From a virus: a DNA stretch of 41,297 nt. The stretch lies in IMG/VR virus record IMGVR_UViG_3300034520_000142, positions 1-41,297 of that record, one strand, 5' to 3'. The number at the start of each line of letters is the position of its first letter. Positions within the stretch are counted from its first letter, which is position 1. The position numbers were made by a program, and so were the translations under genes. This document shows positions 14,329-19,994 of the stretch, in pieces. The notes beneath the pieces were generated by a model, which saw only the letters and a program-made list of their open reading frames with translations, was not told where the DNA came from and did not search any database.

Positions 14329-14333
14329 GGTAA

Positions 14334-14819
14334 ATGTCCAAGTATGTTAAAAAACATACAAGGAGCAAAAATTGGACGCAGGAAGAATATGACACAGTCT
14401 TACAAATGGACTTAGAAGGGTATACACAACAGGAGATAGCCGATCATATTGGTCGTACAAAGTCATCTGTTAAATCTAAGATGTACACATTACAATATAG
14501 GATGGACAAGGCAGCGATAACAAAGGATCATAGATTTGAACAAGGTGCTGTGTATTTAATTAGCGAAAACGAGACTCCACAATGTGTAGTATTCTTACCT
14601 AATAAGTTTATATATGAGGGCAAGATGCAAGGTAGGAAGGAGAAACATATATTTAGAAGCATTAATGGTGAGTACTTACTTACATTTACTGATGCACAGT
14701 TTGGTGGGTACAGGTTTGAGAAGGAGGGGGAGGACTATGCCGAAAGGATACGAGAAAATGCGGGACGCAATAAAGGAGGATCTGCTCAAGAAGGGAATGT
14801 CACGGGAGAAAGCAGATAA
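14334..14819 (+). CDS. SANT/GcrA-like HTH protein, 161 aa
   Basis: Residues 8-50 form a SANT/Myb-like or GcrA-like HTH: SKNWTQEEYDTVLQMDLEGY, then TQQEIADHIGRTKSSVKSKM. The remainder is a beta-rich domain (GAVYLISENETPQCVVFLPN, then FIYEGKMQGRKEKHIFRSI) with an acidic/Gly tail. It could be a transcription regulator acting with the 74-aa LuxR-type protein next to it. The ATG follows GAGTGAGGTAA. The last 83 nt overlap the next gene in another frame, so the C-terminal tail (GRNKGGSAQEGNVTGESR) may be constrained by that gene. Confidence 0.8.
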   Translation: MSKYVKKHTRSKNWTQEEYDTVLQMDLEGYTQQEIADHIGRTKSSVKSKMYTLQYRMDKAAITKDHRFEQGAVYLISENETPQCVVFLPNKFIYEGKMQGRKEKHIFRSINGEYLLTFTDAQFGGYRFEKEGEDYAERIRENAGRNKGGSAQEGNVTGESR

Positions 14820-14901
14820 GGAAGCCAAAAGGATTGCCGCTGCTACGTGGAATAAGAAACATCCTGATAATCCTGTTACTAGAAAGCACAAGAAAAAATA
14901 G
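14737..14901 (+). CDS. Small basic helical protein, 54 aa
   Basis: Starts at ATG 14737, 6 nt after AAGGAGGGGG, within the end of the previous gene. Sequence: MPKGYEKMRDAIKEDLLKKG, then MSREKADKEAKRIAAATWNK, with a basic end (TRKHKKK). This is the common small phage protein shape where a helix-turn-helix pair is followed by a KKH-rich tail. I recognise the general type (short KG-x-S-x-x-x-A motifs), but not a function. It is the last rightward gene and abuts the convergent terminator. Confidence 0.75.
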   Translation: MPKGYEKMRDAIKEDLLKKGMSREKADKEAKRIAAATWNKKHPDNPVTRKHKKK

Positions 14902-14903
14902 TT

Positions 14904-14928
14904 AAGTGGGGTCGTAATGACCCCACTT
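14904..14928. terminator. Bidirectional terminator between convergent operons
   Basis: Perfect 10-bp stem (AAGTGGGGTC pairs with GACCCCACTT) with a 5-nt loop between the last rightward gene and the end of the leftward late operon. The T-run is good for leftward transcripts (A6 upstream on the plus strand, within the 54-aa gene) and weak for rightward ones, so it mainly ends the late transcript. Confidence 0.88.
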
Positions 14929-14930
14929 AT

Positions 14931-15029
14931 TTACATTGCTAACAAAACTATCGCCATAACCACAATTAATGCTGCAATAAAAACTGCTTGTTTACCACTA
15001 AGAGTTATTTTCTTTTTATCTTCAGACAT
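14931..15029 (-). CDS. 32-aa single-membrane-span protein, lysis cassette
   Basis: A clear short gene: AGGAGGTGCTATT before ATG 15029, then 32 codons. The N-terminus is basic and polar (MSEDKKKITLSGKQ), followed by a single hydrophobic helix of about 18 residues (AVFIAALIVVMAIVLLAM) ending at the stop. This topology suits a type III holin-like protein, antiholin or pinholin helper. It is the last gene of the late operon, directly behind the spanin-like gene, which supports a lysis function. Experimental proof of such a role cannot be read from sequence. Confidence 0.72.
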   Translation of the reverse strand: MSEDKKKITLSGKQAVFIAALIVVMAIVLLAM

Positions 15030-15041
15030 AATAGCACCTCC

Positions 15042-15482
15042 TCAGTCAATTATTAAGCCCACACTTATCCCTATTATAAAGCCTAGAGCGCCACCCTTAG
15101 CAAGACCTCTATTATACGACCTAGATAATTCTTTATTCATATTATCCTGCAGTGTTTGCAGGTTTTCTTCCATGATAGATACCTGGTATTCAAGTTCAAG
15201 ATTTGTTTTGTTTGCTTCGACCATAGCTTCTCGTAGCTGTTGTTCTATCGTGGCTACCCTGTATCTCATGGTTTCTAACTCTTCATGTTCTGCCATAGCT
15301 CCCGTGAGTACTGTTCTGCCCCAACCCCACGGAGCGGCAATCAAGGGTTCAGTAATTGTATATCCTGGCAGTAACTTTCTCCATCCTTCATTCCACTCGC
15401 TCGACCATGAGGGTGGAGTATTCATTAACAATACTAAGGAAGTCATCATCAGAAACATACTTAATTTCTTCAACACGCTCAT
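15042..15482 (-). CDS. Spanin-like protein (outer partner candidate), 146 aa
   Basis: Starts at ATG 15482 (the GTG 3 nt before is less likely) inside the 3' end of the i-spanin-like gene, the nested Rz/Rz1 layout. Residues 1-27 look like a Sec signal peptide (SVLKKLSMFLMMTSLVLLM), but there is no lipobox Cys, unlike typical o-spanins. Then come PPSW, a coiled coil (about 65-125, LELEYQVSIMEENLQTLQDN) and a Gly-rich hydrophobic C-terminus (GGALGFIIGISVGLIID). The C-terminal segment could anchor it in a membrane. It may be a divergent spanin partner or a unimolecular variant. Function is likely disruption of the outer membrane at lysis. Confidence 0.62.
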   Translation of the reverse strand: MSVLKKLSMFLMMTSLVLLMNTPPSWSSEWNEGWRKLLPGYTITEPLIAAPWGWGRTVLTGAMAEHEELETMRYRVATIEQQLREAMVEANKTNLELEYQVSIMEENLQTLQDNMNKELSRSYNRGLAKGGALGFIIGISVGLIID

Positions 15483-15705
15483 CACCTGCCTCTTTGGCTA
15501 TGCGTGTTACGTCTTGTATTTTTTGTGTTATTTCATCTAGCTTTTGTAGGGCATCTTGGCTCTCGCGTAACGCTTGCTTAGCTTCTTTGATTGTTTCTTG
15601 GGCTTTGATTAGAGTTTCTTGAGTTGAAGTATGAGTGTGCCACAAAAAGATGGCACTAAATAAAATGACGGCAATCAAAATAAGCCAAAACCACTTAGAA
15701 CTCAT
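15388..15705 (-). CDS. i-spanin-like (Rz-like) protein, 105 aa
   Basis: Start chosen at ATG 15705 after GGAAGGGGAACTC; the longer frame to 15795 has no ribosome-binding site and overlaps the holin frame. An N-terminal membrane anchor (SSKWFWLILIAVILFSAIFL) is followed by a long coiled coil (TLIKAQETIKEAKQALRESQ) and a short acidic C-terminus, the Rz topology. The gene overlaps the spanin-like gene at 15042-15482 by 95 bp. In diderm hosts such pairs fuse inner and outer membranes at lysis. Sequence similarity to known Rz is not expected because spanins diverge fast, so the call rests on topology and position. Confidence 0.72.
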   Translation of the reverse strand: MSSKWFWLILIAVILFSAIFLWHTHTSTQETLIKAQETIKEAKQALRESQDALQKLDEITQKIQDVTRIAKEAGDERVEEIKYVSDDDFLSIVNEYSTLMVERVE

Positions 15706-15935
15706 GAGTTCCCCTTCCTTCCTGCGGTAGTATCTATCTTGTGCTCGTAAGTTGACTTGCCAAAATAACCAACAATGATCGTACTTCCTAGCCATTTCAA
15801 CAAATCAGCTGACCTCTCAGTGAGTGGACATAATGACGTGACGTCTAACACAATTAGAACGCAAGTAAATATGGTAAAGCAAAGAGCGATGAGCTTTGTA
15901 AGAGGCAGCTTGCGAATCTTGTCTTCAATTGTCAT
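15702..15935 (-). CDS. Probable holin, 77 aa
   Basis: Two predicted membrane segments, LIALCFTIFTCVLIVLDVT and LLKWLGSTIIVGYFGKS, with a charged N-terminus (MTIEDKIRKLPLTK) and a basic C-terminus (AGRKGNS). The start is ATG 15935 with AGGTGA 7 nt upstream; a GTG at 15944 is possible. It lies between the XhlA-like gene and the i-spanin, next to the endolysin, and overlaps the i-spanin start (ATGA). Two-TM holins permeabilise the inner membrane to release endolysin. Confidence 0.75.
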   Translation of the reverse strand: MTIEDKIRKLPLTKLIALCFTIFTCVLIVLDVTSLCPLTERSADLLKWLGSTIIVGYFGKSTYEHKIDTTAGRKGNS

Positions 15936-15936
15936 T

Positions 15937-16290
15937 TCATTCACCTAGCATTTTCACGATGATAGTTGCTACAAGCCCTCCTACTCCCCCAGCAGCAGCT
16001 ATCATACCAGTGAGTTTTGAATTGCTCATGCTGACACGCCACAGTCTTTCTGGTACGTCTCGTAGCGTGCCGAGCTCGCCTTCGACAGTTCTAATTCTCA
16101 TTTCATGATTTTCTATAGTTTTCTCATATCGATTGAATTGGCGCTCACGTTCTGACATTTGTGTTTCTATCTTCGTTAATCTGTCGTAAATGCGACCGAA
16201 CGAGGTTCTGTTTTCTTCGCTTAATGCTTGTACCTGTTTCGACAAGTCGTTCAATACTTCCCTCAACGCTTCAATTTCAGTTATCGTCAT
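15937..16290 (-). CDS. XhlA-like membrane-anchored coiled-coil protein, 117 aa
   Basis: Residues 1-85 form an amphipathic coiled coil (EALREVLNDLSKQVQALSEE and NHEMRIRTVEGELGTLRD). Residues about 92-112 form one membrane span (MIAAAGGVGGLVATIIVKML). This is the layout of XhlA/hemolysin-type phage lysis proteins, which work with a holin, or of tail-anchored lysis regulators. It sits between endolysin and holin genes. ATG 16290 has GGTGGG upstream. The name is by topology and place, and the sequence is not clearly XhlA. Confidence 0.65.
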   Translation of the reverse strand: MTITEIEALREVLNDLSKQVQALSEENRTSFGRIYDRLTKIETQMSERERQFNRYEKTIENHEMRIRTVEGELGTLRDVPERLWRVSMSNSKLTGMIAAAGGVGGLVATIIVKMLGE

Positions 16291-16305
16291 CGTCCCACCA
16301 TCCTT

Positions 16306-16881
16306 TCATAGGCCTGCTTGGCTTTTTAGTTTAAACACTCGATTAAGCCAACCTCTCAAAAATTTTTCCTGTGATCTGTTGTTATTCACAACCGACGAAT
16401 AAAGCTCTACTCTGTTTAGAAGTACGTCGATGCAAAGATAGCGTATGTTCGAGTCAGGATGAAGCCCAGGTGTAATGCCTAAGCCAACATAGTCATTAAC
16501 CGCTCGCAATGTCAACGGCCCAATAATACCATCCACAACTAGCTCAGTATGCGGTAGCAATGCGTTCAATGATTTTTGTAACAGTTTAACGGCAGCGTTA
16601 GGCCCATGGTTAACGGCTGAATCGAACATAATGAGGTCTAAGGGATGTGGTAAGCTGTCAGCTTGTACGGCATCCCAGTAACCCTTCTTGTATATAATTT
16701 TAGCGTGTTCTATCGTTATGTTTTGAATTGTGACGTCGAACGGTATCCAACCCTTAGTCTTTGCTGAATTGAGCGTGCTAGCGGTAATACCATAATTAGT
16801 TTCACCGCCTTTGTCGGCTGGGTCGTTAACATAGCCACCTTCAAAGCCAAGCACTATTTTGAATGCATCATCAAATCTCAT
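16306..16881 (-). CDS. Endolysin: GH108-type muramidase with peptidoglycan-binding domain
   Basis: N-terminal GH108 motif: FEGGYVNDP, then DKGGETNYGIT. Glu14 is the expected catalytic acid. The middle has the family's YW...P..L...FD.AVNHG block (DLIMFDSAVNHGPNAAVKLL), and the rest is a PG_binding_3-type domain (VDGIIGPLTLRAVN). GH108 enzymes cleave the glycan between MurNAc and GlcNAc and are common in phages of diderm bacteria. No signal peptide is visible, so export depends on the holin. ATG 16881 is chosen over the GTG at 16890, which lies before the previous gene's stop. At 191 aa it is the size of single-unit GH108 lysins. Confidence 0.9.
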   Translation of the reverse strand: MRFDDAFKIVLGFEGGYVNDPADKGGETNYGITASTLNSAKTKGWIPFDVTIQNITIEHAKIIYKKGYWDAVQADSLPHPLDLIMFDSAVNHGPNAAVKLLQKSLNALLPHTELVVDGIIGPLTLRAVNDYVGLGITPGLHPDSNIRYLCIDVLLNRVELYSSVVNNNRSQEKFLRGWLNRVFKLKSQAGL

Positions 16882-16883
16882 AT

Positions 16884-17279
16884 CTACCACTCTATTTCAT
16901 TCAGTCCATCTATTGTTGTTGCTGCTTCGACTAGCGCTTGGAGGTTTTTCTCTTTCTGGTATAAGCCCTGCAGAAATGTTTGGAATTCATTATACAATGC
17001 TATGAAGTCTGAAGCTGTCATCTCAAGCCATCCTGTTTTTGTTTTCCACGTTACGGTAAAATTAGGATCGCTTAAACTTGCCATGTATGCTTGGAATACC
17101 CTGTCTTGAGACTCACGGTCACTGTGAAATTCATGACCTTTATAGATATATCCTCCTGTTTCCTCTTGCCAACGAACATTGGTTAATTCTGCTATTTTCT
17201 CAGCCTTAAATTGTTCAAGATTTAGAACCCACTTCTTGCCGTCCCATACATGGTTCGGGCTAGGCTGTCTCGGTATCAT
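16884..17279 (-). CDS. DUF4376-like tail-fibre-associated protein, 131 aa
   Basis: Contains the DUF4376 pattern: FKAEKIAELTNVRWQEETGG, then a GHEFHSDRESQDRVFQAYMA segment, then TWKTKTGWLEMTASDF and YQKEKNLQALVEAA. DUF4376 proteins lie beside phage tail fibres and are thought to be fibre-assembly or attachment components. The N-terminal part (QPSPNHVWDGKKWVLNLEQF) is also usual for this family. The ribosome-binding site GGAGG lies 9 nt before ATG 17279. It overlaps the upstream gene, forming a block with the tail fibre. Confidence 0.82.
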   Translation of the reverse strand: MIPRQPSPNHVWDGKKWVLNLEQFKAEKIAELTNVRWQEETGGYIYKGHEFHSDRESQDRVFQAYMASLSDPNFTVTWKTKTGWLEMTASDFIALYNEFQTFLQGLYQKEKNLQALVEAATTIDGLNEIEW

Positions 17280-17562
17280 TTATCATCGCCTCCGCTTCTT
17301 CTGTGGTAATACCAAGTCTTGCGAGCTTACAGCCAGGGTCGAATCCCCATGTAAGCTGGTAACGATCGCCATTCTCGTCAATCCTGACACAATGGGTAGT
17401 GTCTTCCACCCCAATATCACCATCATTAAGCCTTACAGGGTTGATCCAGTTCTCACTCTCCTCGATACACTTTTGTAAGAATGCTTTTGTTTCTTCTGGA
17501 TACATGTTTAGTAAAACTTCAACATCTTGTTTTGTGTTAATATGTTTGGGGAACCCTCTCAA
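17260..17562 (-). CDS. Putative tail-fibre chaperone-like protein, 100 aa
   Basis: Start chosen as TTG 17562, because AGGAGG lies 8 nt upstream and the GTG at 17571 overlaps that site. The sequence (RGFPKHINTKQDVEVLLNMY, then PEETKAFLQKCIEESE) matches a small family found behind phage tail fibres and before DUF4376 genes, probably an assembly chaperone. The C-terminal half has acidic beta strands (DTTHCVRIDENGDRYQL) and ends GITTEEAEAMINDTETA. The role is inferred from position and gene order. Confidence 0.7.
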   Translation of the reverse strand: MRGFPKHINTKQDVEVLLNMYPEETKAFLQKCIEESENWINPVRLNDGDIGVEDTTHCVRIDENGDRYQLTWGFDPGCKLARLGITTEEAEAMINDTETA

Positions 17563-17622
17563 AATAAACACCTCCTAGGTTAAAGAGGAGACCGCAAAAC
17601 CAAACATTAAATGCAAATCATA

Positions 17623-18924
17623 TTAGACAGGCTCCGCCGCCCCCCGAGCCCCGTTACCCGCAAGCGTATACCAGCGATAGTTATTCGCAAACCGACAACG
17701 CGAGCCGCAATTCGCGCCCTGATCCCAATTACCGCCCGCGCGAAGCTTTACATCCCCGTAAGTGCCCTGTGTATAAATGTTACCCTTCCCTCCTGGCAAA
17801 TCTTTCCAACTCCACACCGTACCATCGCTACGATATGACTGATCGCTTAGCCACTGCCACATTACACCAGCACAATCCTCACAACCAATAGAAGAAATCA
17901 TCCTTCTGCCTGCAGTGTCCACATGCCCACCTGTAGTACCAGGATCAACTAATCCTTGAATATTGGTTTTTTCATTTCCACCTGCAGCAATTATTTGAAA
18001 TTCTGCATCATTAAGTAATCTTTTCCCAACCGCCCCAAGGTCATCTACGTGGTCCATCCATGTACGGGTATCAGTAATTGTTGCACCATACGCCGATGCT
18101 GTAGTTGATCCTGTCCCTGATTGTAAATAAATGTCAACCCATATGTTTGCCGATGGACACCACACCATACCCTCAGGCGACGCCGACTTAGGTCGGTGGA
18201 GCAAATCCCACACCGACAAAGGCAAAATATCGCCAGTGACAAAACCGGAAAGAGGATGCCCACTGATTGTGCCTACGCTTGCACATAGGCAGTGGAACCC
18301 GCCTATCTTGCGGCTTGTGTCAGCAGTATATCCTGCAGGATACGTTGAATTGGCTGAAAGGATGAGGATAGGTACATACCCGCTCGATGGCTTGCAAACA
18401 TAGATGTAAAAATCTTTCCCAGCCCTAGCCCCAGCTACAGTATAATTTGGTGTTATGGTATCCCAACATTCTGCGTTGTTTAAATCTAATTCTATTTCAG
18501 TTGGTAGCTTATAAACCATATCATCTATGCCAACAATAAGCCCTCCACCAGGGCTAACTATTGTATGTCTGTCGACTTCAGCTAATGTTCCTTTTATTGA
18601 TGGTGCTGTGCCACGTTCATATACACTTGTAATTGTTACTGTAGTATCACCAGGTTTCCATTCTAGCCCTTCTGGGGTAGAGGAATTAACTGTAAGAACA
18701 AAACCATCTGCTCCTCTGGGGAGCCTGACGACTTCACCTGGTGCAGTAGCTGTATATAAATCCCCCTTATCTTGTAATATAGCTTTATTTACCTTACCAT
18801 CTATAATAGGTTTAAGTTCTTCGCCTTGTAAGGCAATAGCATCTACATATAATTTATTCCAATTCTTGGATTGTGTCCCTAAATCAGCATCTTTATTTGC
18901 TCTTGGCACTATATTTCTACTCAT
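17623..18924 (-). CDS. Tail fibre with C-lectin variable-region-type C-terminus, 433 aa
   Basis: Start at ATG 18924, 8 nt after AAGGAG; the GTG at 18933 touches that site. The N-terminus (SRNIVPRANKDADLGTQSKN) is the usual adaptor region of podovirus tail fibres. The C-terminal half has the formylglycine-generating-enzyme/C-lectin fold seen in diversity-generating-retroelement targets: SASPEGMVWCP, then GKRLLNDAEFQ, SSIGCEDCAGVMWQWL and LRAGGNWDQG...GARGAAEP. It binds the host receptor. The last 40 residues are coded by GC-rich codons unlike the rest of the gene. No reverse transcriptase or template repeat was found in this genome. Confidence 0.88.
   Translation of the reverse strand: MSRNIVPRANKDADLGTQSKNWNKLYVDAIALQGEELKPIIDGKVNKAILQDKGDLYTATAPGEVVRLPRGADGFVLTVNSSTPEGLEWKPGDTTVTITSVYERGTAPSIKGTLAEVDRHTIVSPGGGLIVGIDDMVYKLPTEIELDLNNAECWDTITPNYTVAGARAGKDFYIYVCKPSSGYVPILILSANSTYPAGYTADTSRKIGGFHCLCASVGTISGHPLSGFVTGDILPLSVWDLLHRPKSASPEGMVWCPSANIWVDIYLQSGTGSTTASAYGATITDTRTWMDHVDDLGAVGKRLLNDAEFQIIAAGGNEKTNIQGLVDPGTTGGHVDTAGRRMISSIGCEDCAGVMWQWLSDQSYRSDGTVWSWKDLPGGKGNIYTQGTYGDVKLRAGGNWDQGANCGSRCRFANNYRWYTLAGNGARGAAEPV
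17626..17745 (-). other. DGR-type variable-region-like segment (VR candidate)
   Basis: The last 40 codons of the tail fibre encode the pattern G-G-N-W-x-x-G-A-N-C-G-S-R-C-R-x-A-N-x-Y-R-W and G-A-R-G-x-x-E-P. This matches the ligand-binding end of Mtd-like proteins in diversity-generating retroelements. Asn, Asp, Tyr and Cys positions in it are those made from AAC/AAT codons by adenine mutagenesis. The codons GCG, CGC, GGG and CGG give it a higher GC than the flanks. I found no matching template copy in the intergenic regions read. Confidence 0.55.
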
Positions 18925-18936
18925 ATTTATCACTCC

Positions 18937-19608
18937 TTATTGGTATGTAATATCTCCATTTTCATCTAACATAAATATTTCACTTGTAATTGGGGCTATC
19001 ATAGGCATAATATCGCCATTTTCATCTATTTCAAAATATCCATTTAGAGCTACAGTAATACGTGTCCATTCTGCTTCATTATCTACTCCGTTAATGTTAG
19101 GTGCATGGTCTGCACCAACGATATTTGTTCCTATGCATCTATACGTGTGTCCATTATTGAAACTTACAACATCGTTATAATTGTAAACAGTTTCGCTATC
19201 CCATGCAGGGGCTGCTGCCCCGAAGGCCGCTGCAGCAGACCCTGCAGCGTCTAGGGCTGCGGCTTCAGCATTGGACGCTGATATTGCTGCTTTTGAGGCA
19301 TGGTGTAATGCTGAATATTGTCCTGGCTCAACTTCACTATCTTCAGGGTTTTCTGCCCAGCGTTTAGCTTTATCTACCCATATAAGTGTTTCAGACAGAT
19401 TATTGAAGTAAACAGGATTACTCCACGATACGCCATTATCTGTACTGAAACGAAGATATCGATCAGTTTCTACAGGATCATCGTGCCATGATATCCCATC
19501 AACAGAATATTGGATCTTCATTTCAGGGGCAGCAGCACCCTGCGGGCCAGGTGAGTTCATTGGCCTTACAACTACCGCTTGTCTTAAATCTTCAAAAGGA
19601 TTACTCAT
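18937..19608 (-). CDS. Tail-fibre/appendage protein with CBM5/12-like segment, 223 aa
   Basis: Begins with a Gly/Pro-rich collar (NSPGPQGAAAPEMKIQYS), then a strand-rich region that includes SWSNPVYFN, an Ala-rich helical linker (SKAAISASNAEAAALDAA) and a carbohydrate-binding-module-like segment (AWDSETVYNYNDVVSFNN, then GHTYRCIG). The C-terminus has the repeat DENGDI twice (EIDENGDIMPM and MLDENGDITYQ). CBM5/12 modules bind chitin-type polysaccharides; here a surface-glycan role is inferred. It sits in the tail-fibre block and overlaps the upstream stop as TAATG. It may form the fibre base joining the nozzle and the receptor-binding fibre. Confidence 0.75.
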   Translation of the reverse strand: MSNPFEDLRQAVVVRPMNSPGPQGAAAPEMKIQYSVDGISWHDDPVETDRYLRFSTDNGVSWSNPVYFNNLSETLIWVDKAKRWAENPEDSEVEPGQYSALHHASKAAISASNAEAAALDAAGSAAAAFGAAAPAWDSETVYNYNDVVSFNNGHTYRCIGTNIVGADHAPNINGVDNEAEWTRITVALNGYFEIDENGDIMPMIAPITSEIFMLDENGDITYQ

Positions 19609-19961
19609 TATAATCCCACCTTATCACATGTAACTACTTTTACTTTCCCGCAAATAATAGGATACGTACGATGATCTGGCGTGTTCAGACTCGCCACCCA
19701 CACATAAGAGCCCGCAAGAAGAGCATTGGTTTGTGTTGGAGATAACTCTATTTTGATCATGCCGTAATCTGTAAGAGTAATTTCATTCCCTGTAGTCCAT
19801 CGTGTGATCACAGATGTAGAATCAAAGTCCTCTAATATTTCGATGGCTAGATCATACCCAGTAAAATTGAACGGCTGTCCATAAACCTCAAATAAAAATC
19901 TATGATCCCACGTATACCCTCTCATTATTGGAGGTAGGTTTTCATGTGCGGGGTATAGCAT
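19608..19961 (-). CDS. Putative tail-fibre-adjacent beta-sandwich protein, 117 aa
   Basis: Beta-rich, with the order (GYTWDHRFLFEVYGQPFNF, then GYDLAIEILEDFDSTSVITR, LTDYGMIKIELSPTQTNALL, GSYVWVASLNTPD) of short phage proteins that carry an Ig-like or BppU-N-like fold next to tail fibres. Such proteins attach fibres to the tail. The ATG at 19961 begins about 30 nt after the stop of the large polyprotein at 19995. No sequence family was recognised with confidence. Confidence 0.66.
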   Translation of the reverse strand: MLYPAHENLPPIMRGYTWDHRFLFEVYGQPFNFTGYDLAIEILEDFDSTSVITRWTTGNEITLTDYGMIKIELSPTQTNALLAGSYVWVASLNTPDHRTYPIICGKVKVVTCDKVGL

Positions 19962-19994
19962 TATATCACCCCTCTCCTATTATAATATATTTTT

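Noticed and set aside
14917-15540. 207-aa plus-strand frame
   Set aside because: Antisense to the lysis genes, which have proper starts and topology; a Ser-rich shadow of coiled-coil codons.
16306-17571. Programmed frameshift of tail assembly chaperones
   Set aside because: Short-tailed phages lack tape-measure chaperones. The overlaps here are ordinary coupled starts.
18527-19180. 217-aa plus-strand frame
   Set aside because: Antisense to the tail-fibre genes, spanning two of them; no ribosome-binding site.
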